From contig CM054180.1 of NCBI GenBank assembly GCA_028829895.1, forward strand, positions 110,448,635-110,512,634: 64,000 bases of DNA, read 5' to 3'. Of this stretch, positions 26,009 through 37,525 are shown one piece after another. The notes beneath the pieces are model-generated. The model saw nothing but the letters and a program-made list of their open reading frames with translations. It had not been told where the DNA came from and did not search any database. The translations under genes and the position numbers were made by a program. Numbering within the stretch: the stretch's first letter is position 1; every line of letters begins with the position of its first letter. The DNA comes from Sinotaia quadrata (taxonomy: Eukaryota > Mollusca > Gastropoda > Architaenioglossa > Viviparidae).

Positions 26009-26365
26009 AGCTTAACGTCATATCTTTGTGTGCATGTATTGAACAAATGACGTCATATCTTTGTGTGCATGTTTTGAACGCACGACGTCATATCTTTGTG
26101 TTCATGATTTGAACAAATGACGTCATATCTTTGTGTGCATGTTTTGAACACACGACGTCATATCTTTGTGTGCATGTATTGAACCTCTGTGTGCATGTTT
26201 TGAACACACGACGTCATATCTTTGTGTGCATGTATTGAACCTTTGTGTGCATGTTTTGAACACACGGCGTCATATCTTTGTGTGCATATTTGGAACACAC
26301 GGCGTCATATCTTTGTGTGCACGTTTTGAACAAATGACGTAACATCTTTGTGTGCATGTTTGAAC
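26009..26365. repeat. 34-bp minisatellite rich in CRE-like octamers, about 10 copies
   Basis: Units contain ACGTCATATCTTTGTGTGCA and TGTTTTGAAC. Several copies hold the palindrome TGACGTCA (for example 26048-26055 and 26118-26125); others hold CGACGTCA or CGGCGTCA. Some units are truncated to CTTTGTGTGCATGTTTTGAA. TGACGTCA is the consensus site for CREB/ATF bZIP factors; function here is inference. Confidence 0.93.
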
Positions 26366-26779
26366 GCTTGACAGCCAGAGCTTAGTAGTTACATTTTGTG
26401 CAGTACGCAAGCACATTCCGTGTTTTACTTTATATGAACCAAAGAGCGAGTAAAAATTTCGCTTACAAAATAGCAAACAGCAAAGTATTACTTCATTGAC
26501 ACCGTTTTAAATATTTAAGTAAAGTTTACCAGTCGAAGAGAGTCCAGAAGTTAAGTCATATAATCAGATTATTTCTGTTTGTATCTGGCATGGAAGCAGG
26601 AGAAGCTAAAGAATTACCTGATCAGCAACGCACCGCAATTCCACTTGCTAGTCATAAAGTACATCTGTGGTGTTACTGAATCATTTGCGGACAACTGAAA
26701 TCATTCGTGATATGATTTTATTATACACGTGTGTTGTGTGTGTGCCTGCATTTGTGAACAATAATTTTATGTTAGTATT

Positions 26780-26960
26780 AGTGTTTCATATTTAATGGGA
26801 ACTCTAAGTGCTTTATGATCAGTGCGCAAAGTTCAACAGCTCCGAGTTAGATGGGGAGGTAAGTCGAACTGAGAAGAAAAATCACGGACCGGAGCCGATT
26901 TTGAACCCACACTTACAGCATAAAAGTCCAGCTCACTTGCAGTTCGGCCATTCAGCTCTT
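26780..26960 (-). mobile_element. tRNA-derived SINE, degenerate
   Basis: On the minus strand TGGCCGAACTG (26940-26950) fits the RNA polymerase III A box, and GGTTCAAAATC (26897-26907) is a slightly degenerate B box at tRNA-like spacing. Further downstream AAAGCACTTAGAG (26802-26814) and AAATATGAAAC resemble the conserved core of V-type SINEs. I infer a tRNA-headed SINE. It could instead be a tRNA pseudogene with chance similarity in the tail. Confidence 0.6.
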
Positions 26961-27596
26961 TGCTTTTAAGTTAATCGTTTACAAATTGAAGAATTCATTT
27001 TTCCTGTATTACGATTAAGAGACAAAGGAAAGGATTTTAAATACATAATGTTAAAAGATTAACTTCCCTTGTCTTAAGAACCCAAGAAAACGAAATATTT
27101 GTAAACCAGCAATAGCTTTTTTTTTTTGTTTTTTTGTTTTTGTTGCATTGTAGTGTTTTACATTCATGCAGTTATAATGTCTAATCTAAGTATATTAGTG
27201 TCGTTGTGTTTGTCTTGTAACTTACCGTTTACAATTTTAATATCTTATTACCTAAATTATTAAATAACTTAGTGTCTTTATATTCCAATGTTTTAGTTTC
27301 ACGGTACAGTAAGAAGTCAACTTTAGTGTTCCATTGCTTGTTTCTTCCCAGGAATATGATGACTTAGATCTTAGCAGTTGAATGCATTAATAACTTACTA
27401 CACTAACATCTCTGTTATAAAATAGCAAAACTTTATATTCTTCAGTATATTTCCGTATCAACATATCTCCATTTTAGTAGCTTACTGACAGTTTCATTCT
27501 TTTAGTGACGTAGTATCTCATTGACTTAGGTTCTTTGCATTTCTATTGCTTTATAGTCTTTGTAATTTTATTATGACTCTGATTAAATGAATTAAT
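26961..27596. other. No gene recognised
   Basis: AT-rich sequence with a T-rich tract near 27116-27145. The right part has faint TTAGT-type similarity to the following array. Confidence 0.5.
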
Positions 27597-28440
27597 GCTT
27601 TACAATCTCCGAGATTTAGTTACACAGTGTCTTACTATCTCCGATACTTAGTTATACAGTGTCTTACTATCTCCGAGATTTAGTTATATAATGTCTTACT
27701 CTCTCCGATACTTAGTTATACAGTGTCTTACTATCTCCGAGATTTAGTTATATAATGTCTTACTCTCTCCGATACTTAGTTATACAGTGTCTTACTATCT
27801 CCGAGATTTAGTTATATCATGTTATACATTCTCCGAGATTTAGTTATATCATGTTATACATTCTCCGAGATTTAGTTATATCATGTTAGACATTCTCCGA
27901 GATTTAGTTATATCATGTTATACATTCTCCGAGATTTAGTTATATAGTATCTTACTGTCTCCATGATATAGTTATATATCGTGCCTTTCTATCTCACAGT
28001 TTGAGTTATTTAGTGTCTAAGTGTCACTGAGACTTAGTTAAATTGCGCCTTAGTATCATCCTTGAGATTTAGTTGTAGAGTGTCTTACTATCTCCAAGAT
28101 TTAGTTGTAGAGTGTCTTACTATCTCCAAGATTTAGTTGTAGAGTGTCTTACTATCTCCAAGATTTAGTTGTAGAGTGTCTTACTATCTCTAAGATTTAT
28201 TTATTTAGTATCTCGGAGATTTATTTATATTGAGTCCTACTAACTCAGAGAATGAGTTATTGTAATCCGAATATCCTGGAGATTTATTTATATTGAGTCT
28301 TACTAACTCAGAGAATGAGTTATTATAATCCTAGTATCCCGGAGATTCATTTATTTAGTGTCATAGTATTTCGGTGGTTTAGTTGTTTAGTAACTTAGTA
28401 TCTCAAAATTTAGTTACTCAGTATCTTTAATAACTGCGAC
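27597..28440. repeat. 32-bp minisatellite, more than 20 copies in three subfamilies
   Basis: The base unit is TCTCCGAGATTTAGTTATAT plus ATGTCTTACTA, 32 bp long. Subfamily 1 alternates GAGATT and GATACTT copies (27610-27810). Subfamily 2 has CATGTTATACAT (27810-27950). Subfamily 3 reads CTCCAAGATTTAGTTGTAGA (28070-28200). Flanking copies are diverged and extend the array to about 28440. Confidence 0.93.
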
Positions 28441-29784
28441 TAAATGACTTAATCTTTTAGCATTTCAATTCTTAATTTGGTTTTTATACTTTTTAGTGCT
28501 TTCGCATATCTGTTTCTGTCACACTTTCTTTGTAAATCAATGATCTTGCAGCTGATATCTCAGTGATTATTGATCTCAAAGATTGACATTATTGTCAATA
28601 TTGTTAGGTTGCCAACATGCTTTTTATTTAGTGTTGTATATATTTATTAATGATTTTGTGTGTGTGTGTGTTTTATTTTGAAATGACTTATTATATTAAT
28701 CTTAATTTTTGCCTACAGTCTTAATTTCTTAGTTCTTAGTATATTGAGGCATTAAATATCGTAATGTACTATAAAATAATAGTGATTGAACTCCTAATGT
28801 TACATTATTAATTATCTTAGTATTTTGTATTTTAAGTCATTGTGAAAATTGCTCGAATGTGTTAGTGACGTATTTAACTAAGTGCGTTTCTAAGTGATCT
28901 AAAAGGAAATTACCTTTTATAATCTTAAATGCTTAGCGTACAGGTCTTTTAGTGAGGTCACACGGCACGTATGCTTAGTAGCTTCTGTTTGGGCGATTTA
29001 CAAAGGATGTTTTACCCAGAGATCCAATATTTATTTCTAAACACACGGATAAGACTGTATTGCGATTCTTTTTTATGTGTGTGTGTGTGTGTGTGCGCGC
29101 GAGTGAGCATTGTATATTTTTGAATATTATTTGGCAGAATAAATTTATTTCAGACTCTAAATTAAAGGCCAGTATTCAAAAATGTCGATAGTTGGAAATA
29201 CCTCTCCCAAACAACCAACCGTGGTTGACGCCCACTAGAACTCAATTACTGTGCAACGATTCATTTCTAGGTATGAATAATAAAACTAACAAAATGTAAC
29301 CTATAAAGAAACAAAATCCATACTAGTACTTTCTAAAAATATTTACGAGCGTGTATGAGAGAGGGGAGAAAACTGTCTTTAATTTGTGTAGGGAAGAAAC
29401 GCTCTCCTACGCACAACGGCTACTTCTTAAAATCTTTGTTGCGTGACAGTCGTTCAGACAAATAAATTCTTTTTAAAAACTAAAACAAACTGATATAGCA
29501 AAGAAAACATTAAATATAAGTTCAGTACTTCGCTGAGTCTGATAAAGAATTTAAATAGTAGATAAACACCGCTAGCTTTGCTTCTGCCAGCTCAGAAAAT
29601 AAATTAAAATATTAACAAATAATAATGAGTAAAATGACTGAAGTACTTCTTGTCATTGATTACAGTTAAATCTGCTGTCATTTTCCTTTTGTTTTAATTA
29701 TTAAACACTACATAGAACTGTAAATGTGAAAATAGCAAGCTGATGTCTTTGTATATTTATTTGTGTGTACGTTTTAAAGCGTAG
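28441..29784. other. No gene recognised; short GT runs
   Basis: AT-rich sequence with short GT tracts at about 28655-28672 and 29076-29102. No gene recognised. Confidence 0.5.
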
Positions 29785-29950
29785 AGATTCTTGATCACAA
29801 TTAGAACACTTTTGAAAGAGTAATGCTCTCTCTCATTGTAAACAGCTGACAACAAGAAATAGTATGGTGAATTCTTGATCACAATTAGAGCACTTTTGAA
29901 AGAGTAATGCTCTCTCTCTCTCAATGTAAACAGCTGACAACAAACTATAT
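29785..29950. repeat. about 85-bp direct duplication
   Basis: Two adjacent copies contain ATTCTTGATCACAATTAGA, ACTTTTGAAAGAGTAATGCT and GTAAACAGCTGACAACAA. They differ by few substitutions and by the length of the CTCTCT run. Confidence 0.93.
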
Positions 29951-32006
29951 AGTACGGTAAATTAAATCTGGGTGGCTAAAATACGGTTACACGATTGAAC
30001 GGAGACTGGAATTCAGAGTGGCAACAAAAACAAACGAACGAAAAACCTACTATTTATTTCTTTTAAGGATTACAGTGTCATTTCCAAATTATACTAATTT
30101 TCTTTTCGTCATATTATTTACATCCATTATCAACCGATGATAAGGAAGCAGAGTTTTTCATAAATCAAGATCACACTTGCTGTTGTTTTTGTTGAACAAC
30201 TTTGGGTTTAAAATGGTACCTTTCTAAATTTTATAAGTTCATTTAAATGAAACGCGTTGAAAGGATACCATTAAAAAGTCGAAAGGGGGAAAAAATGAAA
30301 TAACTTTAAGTTATTATTCTCACTTTTTATTGAAAATGTACTTAATGCTGGAATTTCCCTCTGCTATGGTGGGGAAGACGCTAAGGAAAAGCCGAAGTCA
30401 AACTCGTGAATAATCTACCTTCCTTTGGGATTTCTAGGTTCTTGAAAATATGACACAGAAGCCTAACACGGATTTCAACGTCATCTCTGACATCCGTTTC
30501 TGTACCGGAACTGCAGCGAAATATGCAAGACTTTCTGCGCTAAGTGTCAGGAAACGTGCAGTCGATTAGCTTTGTAATCATTTCATTGTTGCCCATTCCA
30601 TCGTGTTCGCGGTGAACTTTGGGCCAATTCAGTCAAGTTAGACAACTCTAAACGTTCCAGAAATTTTCCCGCCTGGAAGGAAGAAGAGATCTAAACTCAC
30701 AAAAAGGAGGACGCTAACGCGGTAGAGAGGTTTGACACTCCAAGCCAGTAATTGGAAAGAATTCAAACAGAACGATTAGTACAGGAAGTAAAGATTATCA
30801 AAACCAGCGCCGCTTGTTGGTTAAAACAGAGCCACATGTATCGTGCAGAATAAAGGAAAATTCGGAGGTCAGTAGGAGCATTCTAACAATTCGAAAACAA
30901 AGCCCACAGAATGCCTGCGCACGGTTTGACGAGGAAAAGGTTTATACTTCTTAGCAGAGGACCTAACAGTAGGATTCGGATCTTCTCTGATTGGATCGTT
31001 CTGTCACGTGCACTAATTAGCATACATACGAAGCTGTGTGCTGTCTTTTTTTTTTGTACCTTCAAACATGGGTCATTTAGCAGCTAGTTAAATTTGACCC
31101 CTCCCCTTTAAAAAAAAAAATGGGGGTGCGGGAAAAAGAGTTTTGTTTCTATCGTTTGGTTTATGTTTAACAAAAACCTGGGAATTTTCCCATACAATCC
31201 TGCGAACGATTTTTTTCCCCCGGAAAAACGCATTTTAATTATGGCAAATGAAACAATACGGAGAGTGACAGAAATAAAAACAGCAGCAACAACAACAAGA
31301 AAAACAACACACGCACAAAGGGAAGACTTTTTAAAATAAAAATATAAAAATAAGCATGAACCGTGCTAAGTTACCGTTGGAGACAATCTACTTAAATTTT
31401 ACATTTTAATGCGGACGATCCTGCAGCACACATATATAGAGATATATGTCTGTGTATGATTTAAGGTCAAGGAAAAAGAAAACCGTTTTCCAGATAAATT
31501 ATTGGAAAAAATATTCAAAAGCAATCACATATTAAAATTTAATCTTTTAGAGACAGACACACATACACACGTATAGGACACAAACGCACGCCCTTACACA
31601 TACACACACAGGTTGAAATGTACTTAAGCATTTGTGAGGGCTTGAGTGTAGGCCTAATAATCCCATGAGCTCTAGGGCTGCACCCTTGCATAAAACTGTC
31701 TTTTCTATCGGTAGTGGAAGAATTAATGAACACAGTGGTTTTCATCTTACTTCGAATTCCCCAGTAGATTTCTATTTTTAAGCAAAGTAATTATGAACAC
31801 CAAACTCAAAACACTCGTGGAAAAATAAACCGGCTATTAAAACTCGACTTTGGGCTTTCAAACCGAAACTAATATCAATTTTTTTTTACATCCACATGCG
31901 CCAACGTCCTCTGAAGTTAATGGTGGGGGCTGGTTAAATGTCACCTAAATCGAACTCTGTTTCGTCACATTTCGAAAAAAATGGCGCACGTGAACGAGCG
32001 GAGAGT
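29951..32006. other. No gene recognised
   Basis: About 2 kb with no supported gene. It holds a CA-rich patch at 31550-31615 and short A runs. The minus-strand frames at 30883 and 31539 have no recognisable homology. Confidence 0.5.
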
Positions 32007-32599
32007 GATGACGTAATGATACAAGAATTTATTGATGAGTCTACTGGTATTTATTTCAAATGGACTGATGACGTAATGATACAAGAATTTATTGATGAGT
32101 CTACTGGCATTTGCTTCAAATGGACTGATGACGTAATGATACAAGAATTTATTGATGAGTCTACTGATATTTATTTCAAATGGACTGATGACGTAATGAT
32201 ACAAGAATTTATTGATGAGTCTACTGGTATTTATTTCAAATGGACTGATGACGTAATGATACAAGAATTTATTGATGAGTCTACTGGCATTTGCTTCAAA
32301 TGGACTGATGACGTAATGATACAAGAATTTATTGATGAGTCTACTGATATTTATTTCAAATGGACTGATGACGTAATGATACAAGAATTTATTGATGAGT
32401 CTACTGGTATTTATTTCAAATGGACTGATGACGTAATGATACAAGAATTTATTGATGAGTCTACTGGCATTTGCTTCAAATGGACTGATGACGTAATGAT
32501 ACAAGAATTTATTGATGAGTCTACTGATATTTATTTCAAATGGACTGATGACGTATGGATGCAAGAATTTATTTGATGAGTCTGCTTTTCAAATGGACT
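32007..32599. repeat. 60-bp satellite with 180-bp higher-order unit, 9 copies plus a transition unit
   Basis: The monomer starts GATGACGTAATGATACAAGA and ends TTTCAAATGGACT. Three variants (GGTATTTATTTC, GGCATTTGCTTC, GATATTTATTTC) follow each other in fixed order three times, so 180 bp repeats exactly three times. A tenth, altered unit leads into the 51-bp array. Both strands are open for about 200 codons because 60 is a multiple of three. The plus frame (31938-32576) repeats a 20-residue unit containing DDVMIQEFIDEST. No signal peptide or known domain supports coding. Confidence 0.97.
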
Positions 32600-32925
32600 G
32601 ATAATATGGATACAAGAATTTATTTGATGAGTCTGCTTTTCAAATGGACTGATAATATGGATACAAGAATTTATTTGATGAGTCTGCTTTTCAAATGGAC
32701 TGATAATATGGATACAAAAATTTATTTGATGAGTCTGCTTTTCAAATGGACTGATAATATGGATACAAGAATTTATTTGATGAGTCTGCTTTTCAAATGG
32801 ACTGATAATATGGATACAAGAATTTATTTGATGTCTAATTTTTTTTCAAATGGACTGATATATGTATACAAGAATTTATTTTATGAGTCTATTTTTTTCA
32901 AATGGACTGATGACATATGGCTACA
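32600..32925. repeat. 51-bp minisatellite derived from the 60-bp unit, 5 copies plus decayed ends
   Basis: Starts at 32600, 32651, 32702, 32753 and 32804 are exactly 51 bp apart. The unit has GATAATATGGATACAAGAAT, TTATTTGATGAGTCTGCTTT and TCAAATGGACT. It is homologous to the 60-bp monomer but lacks the CTACTGGTATTTA part. Two decayed copies follow. Confidence 0.95.
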
Positions 32926-33170
32926 AATATTTATTATATTTATTGATTAACCTAATTGTATTTACTTCATAATATATTTACTTTTGGGAGCTTTTTCTTC
33001 CCTCCGTCTGAGAAGAATGTTATGTTCTAACATATTTATTGATCTGTGCTTTTGGCGGCTGCATCGTTAGTTTCGTCTCCAAAGCACTGAGTAAAAAAGC
33101 GAAATCGCAATACTGTCCTGGTAGTAATCATGGATCTTAGGTTCTAATGTCTTCTGTTTTTTTCAAGTTA
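32926..33170. other. Spacer
   Basis: Short unique-looking AT-rich sequence between the satellite and the purine tract. Confidence 0.5.
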
Positions 33171-33171
33171 A

Positions 33172-33173
33172 GG

Positions 33174-33236
<63 letters not shown>

Positions 33237-33352
33237 ACGGAAGGAAGGAAGGAAGAAAGGAAGAAAGAAAAAAGAAAGAAAGAAAAAAGAAAGAAAGAAA
33301 TAAGAAAGAAAGAAAAAAGAAAGAAAGAAAAAAGAAAGAAGAAAGAAAGAAT
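33172..33352. repeat. 180-bp purine tract, (GAAA)n plus GGAA and GAAAAAA variants
   Basis: Plus strand is almost all A and G, with one C near 33238 and one T near 33301. The first 60 bp are perfect GAAA units; the rest has GGAA and longer A variants. The four overlapping frames here are low-complexity artefacts. Confidence 0.97.
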
Positions 33353-34168
33353 ACAAAACACACTTTGTAATTAATTTAATTCTTAGCAATCTACTCTTAT
33401 AGTTTCTACATAATTATACAGATGAATGGCGATTTTATTTTTCTGTTAATATGTTGTGAAATGAAGTGGGTGAGAAAAAGAAAAAAAGCTGTGCCGCTCC
33501 TGTCTTCTTCTTTTAAGGTTGATAATTATTCCTTGCATAGAAAAAGAAATTCTCATTACGGCTAGCTGTAATAAAAATCTTATCTAAAGAGCTCAGCATA
33601 CTTATAAAATTAAATGATTTTTTGGATTAGCGGTCAAGGACACTTCTTGGATGACATAGGATAGAGGTCTCCATTTTTGCTTCCCGAACAAGTTGTGTCT
33701 AAGGAATTTTCACTTAAAAAGCTTTGACTTTAATGGCACAAAATCTATTGTTACCAATAATCGAACATTAGATCAGTCGATTATATTTGCCAATTAAAAC
33801 AGTAGCTAACAGTAAACTCAAGCCTGTCTCTCAGGGACCTGAATCAAGACAGCAAGCTGAAAGATTTAGACATTAAAGCATTATTACTATAATTGACTTC
33901 TATTACATAAATTCAACAACATAGCAGGAAAATAGTGTAATATTCAACCTAATCAAGTGCCCTGAGGTCCTCATGTAGAAAATAGATTACAATGCAATTG
34001 TGTAAAGTTTCCAAGTTATATTCCACGCCATTAATGTAAAATTTGATGCACGGTGCAAAATTGTGGCGAAAATGGAAAAACGAAACAAACTTGGCAAAAA
34101 CGATTGTATACGAAACATTTATAGTCCAATGCATATTCAGTGTCCCTAATCACTCTCATCGTGTGTTC
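33353..34168. other. No gene recognised
   Basis: AT-rich unique sequence without supported genes. Confidence 0.5.
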
Positions 34169-34169
34169 C

Positions 34170-34928
34170 TAACATACCAGCACCATACGTAGTGCCCTCC
34201 CTTTGTTCTTATTCAAGAGTTTGTTTATTGCTCTTTTCTTTTGTTTATGGTCATGCAGAACAGTAGTGTTTGCCCGTGTCATGCTTTTTTCACACCTGTT
34301 GCTGTCTTCAAACTTCTCCAGACGTTTTGATGGAGTTATTTGCATTTTCTGAAGCACCTGGCTCAAGTGGGAACATTCCTGGTTAAAATGTGACACAGCT
34401 GAAGCCACTGCTGCATTTAAATCTACACGCTGAAACATGAATAGTTTTGGGACAACGTGCTCAGATCTGCCCATTGCTATTTTGAGTTCTGCCGTGTTGT
34501 ATTTTGGCCCAAAAATCTTCATGTCTGTCATCCTTTCCTATATTGGTTTGATGGCCTTTGACAGTGGGATTGTGATGTGAGTCTTATGGGTAGGTGGAGC
34601 ATCTCCGCTTGCGAGTGCTTTCTGACAGAACTAGAGTCTGCACCAGATGGACATTGATGATGTTGAGATGCCTGGTCTGTTGCGCTACAATGCAGATAGA
34701 TCGCCCATATTCCTGCCTTCATGCGCTTCGGATCACCAAGATGCTTCATAATGGCATTTCGGTAGTAACTTTGGAGTCTACTGCAGGCATTTTGTGTCAG
34801 TGCTCATACCGACGACCACCCTCATCTTTACTCTTCTGAACGGTGCCCATGTGTTTGTCGACATGAATGACGCACTCTAGTTTTTCAATAGGAGATAATG
34901 ACGTTTCTATTAGTATATTACACAGAGG
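34170..34928 (-). pseudogene. Broken Mutator-like (MULE) transposase, C-terminal part
   Basis: The minus strand holds three consecutive frame pieces. The first (34749-34928) contains ECVIHVDKHMGTVQ and ends at a stop at 34746-34748. The second (34528-34749) contains KAGIWAIYLHCSATD followed by QHHQCPSGADS. The third (34169-34531) contains AVASAVSHFNQE and VLQKMQITPS. Their order and motifs resemble the C-terminal half of the Mutator-like transposase family that is abundant in invertebrate genomes, recognised from memory. In an intact protein these would be one frame, so at least two frameshifts separate them. The N-terminal half is absent. No terminal repeats were identified. I judge it a dead relic. 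Confidence 0.7.
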
Positions 34929-35159
34929 TTACTTCCCGTATAGGACTGCCGTAACCAAGGTCTAATAATAGCCAATTTTGAAATGTTTGGAAGATTCTGG
35001 CAAAAGATGATAAAGAGTAGGGTGGTATGAACATGAATTTCAACCGTTAATAAATTTATTTGACACAAAAAAAGTTCTATTTACTTGTAAGTGAGAGTTT
35101 AAAGTACTCAAAACTGCAAAAATCTCAAAATCGACCTCTGACACAAAAATCATAACATA
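34929..35159. other. Spacer
   Basis: AT-rich sequence between the transposase relic and the 41-bp array. An in-frame stop at 34929-34931 limits the relic. Confidence 0.5.
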
Positions 35160-36090
35160 ACTGTGGGTCTTCCTACCTTAAATAAATAAGGCTAGTAACA
35201 GCACATCGCCTTAAGACTTTAAATAAATAAGGCTAGTAACAACACATCGCCTTAAGACTTTAAATAAATAAGGCTAGTAACAGCACATCGCCTTAAGACT
35301 TTAAATAAACGAGGCTAGTAAAAGCAAATCGCCTTAAGATCTTAAATAAATAAGATTTGAAACAGGCAATCACGTTACGACCTTAAGAAAATAAGCCTAG
35401 AAGAGCCCATTGCTTTGAGACCTTAAATAAAGAATGCTAGAAACAGCCCATCGCATTACGACCTTAAGAAAATAAGCCTAGAAGAGCCCATTGCTTTGAG
35501 ACTTTAAATAAAGAATGCTAGAAACAGCCCATCGCATTACGACCTTAAGAAAATAAGCCTAGAAGAGCCCATTGCTTTGAGACTTTAAATAAAGAATGCT
35601 AGAAACAGCCCATCACATTACAACCTTAGGAAAATTAGGCTGAAACAGCACATCGCCTTAAGACTTTAAATAAATAAGACTAGATACAACACACCACATT
35701 TTAAAACTTTAAATAAATAAGGCTAGCATCAGCATATTGCCTTAAGACTAAATAAGGCTAGAAACAGTCTATATAAATAAGGAAAGAAACAGTATATCAC
35801 ATTACGACCTTAAATTAATAAAACTAGAAACAGCCCATTGCCTTAATACCTTAAATAAATCAGACTAGAAACACCCCTTCACGTTAAGACCCTACATAAA
35901 TAAGGCTAGAAACAGCACATCACTTTAAGACCTTAAATAAATAACCCAAGCAACAGCAACAGCACATCGCATTAAAAACTTAATAGTACATAAGACTAAG
36001 AAAAAACGTGTGCACCCGTTAACACTTTAAGTCAAAATTAAGCTAGGAACAGCCATCCATTAAGACCTTAAGTAAATGGCGCTAGCAGCA
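35160..36090. repeat. 41-bp diverged minisatellite, about 20 copies
   Basis: The unit is AAATAAATAAGGCTAGTAAC plus AGCACATCGCCTTAAGACTT. The first three are nearly identical. A second block (35370-35630) is a higher-order repeat of a GCCTAGAAGAGCCC copy plus a GCTAGAAACAGCCC copy. Later units decay. Confidence 0.93.
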
Positions 36091-36474
36091 ACACAAACAC
36101 TGCTAGTATTTGTTCTTAGTTGTAGTTTTATCTCGCATCTACGTGTTTCTTAATTAAGAAAAACCACAATTATGGGCAGTGTGACGCCTTGTGAAAAGGG
36201 TGGAGCATATGTAGGATAAATGATTTCACCATAGAGGAAGCAGCTTCACCATAGAAACACCGTTACGTCGTTTGGAGGAGTAGTTATGATTTTAAAAAAA
36301 AATCTTTATTTAGACGTTGTTTCTCATTGGCCTGCTTCTTTGTCTTTCACTAAACTGACATCTGGTTTTGTGTGGTGCCACACTCAGCGTGCATCGCACC
36401 TGCCAGCAATAGTATTTAAAAACTGTAAAAAGGTTGTATTACTGTGTTAACCATTATACTTGATATACTTCGAT
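36091..36474. other. No gene recognised
   Basis: Unique-looking sequence with nothing supported. Confidence 0.5.
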
Positions 36475-36580
36475 ACATCATCATCATCATCGTCATCACA
36501 CATCATCATCATCATCATCACTACCACCTCCACACCACCACCATCGTCATCGTCGTTCTCTTCCTCCTCATTATTATTAT
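36475..36580. repeat. (ATC)n/(ACC)n trinucleotide-rich tract
   Basis: Runs of CATCATCATC with ACCACC and GTCATC variants, giving a spurious His-rich frame. Confidence 0.9.
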
Positions 36581-37307
36581 CTCCAGCAGGTTTTACCAGT
36601 TGAATGATAACTCGTTACAAATCGTCGACAGTCAAGTTTGAAAAAAGAAGTCACGTGTTTGAATCCATCATGTCATCAGACATAACCCGAGGTCTTGTTA
36701 AATAATATATCTTCTCAATTCTTCCGTTAATAGCTCACTTCTTGAGGTTGTTTATATTTCATCACAGTGAGTCACGGCTCACAGAACGCACTTTACATGG
36801 GGCTGTAGCACATTTTATTTTATTTTTATTATATTTATCCTGTACATTCTTAAAAAAAATAATATGACAACAAATAACAATGTACAGTATAATAGGTTGA
36901 ACAATGCCAATACTTAAATGTCGCTATTAATACATTTAATAGGAGCGATTTGAAATTATATAAAGATGTCCAAACAGTTTCTGTCAGCAGACATACATTA
37001 GAATAAGTATAATTCATGTCAATAGGTAGAAATTAGATAAAGACACCGTCAATTCATAACAGACAAGCCAAACATGTAAAGTTAATGTCCACAAAATAAA
37101 TACACTTAATGTTCATGCCCATATGAAGTCCATAAACAAAAGTCAAGAAAAGACCTCTAAAGTTACTATGCACCAGACGCGGTAATTTTGCTAAGACAAT
37201 TAAATTCACGCTCACCGTCAGACTGAATGAAAACACGTACAATTCATGCCAAGAGACAAGCAAAAAGTTAACTGAATAGAGATTAAGTAAAGACATTAAA
37301 CTTGACA
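36581..37307. other. No gene recognised
   Basis: AT-rich sequence. The minus-strand frame at 37054-37308 has no recognisable homology. Confidence 0.5.
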
Positions 37308-37525
37308 CTCATATACGAAGTACATATATTCTGTGATCGATCTGCAGACATAGAAGTACATGTATTCTGTGATCGACCTGCAGACATAGATGTACATGTA
37401 TTCTGTGATCGACTTGCAGATATAGATGTACATGTATTCTGTGATCGACCTGCAGATATGGTCTACGTGGATTCTGCGATCGACCTGCAGGCATAGATGT
37501 ACATGGATTCTGTGATCGACCAGCG
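37308..37525. repeat. 36-bp minisatellite, 6 copies
   Basis: The unit contains GATCGACCTGCAGACATAGA and TGTACATGTATTCTGT. The period of 36 keeps frames open on both strands. Confidence 0.95.

Noticed and set aside
31938..32950. Plus-strand frames of 212 and 131 codons as repetitive secreted peptides or silk-like proteins
   Set aside because: They follow from satellite periods divisible by three; the opposite strand is equally open, and there is no signal peptide or cleavage motif.
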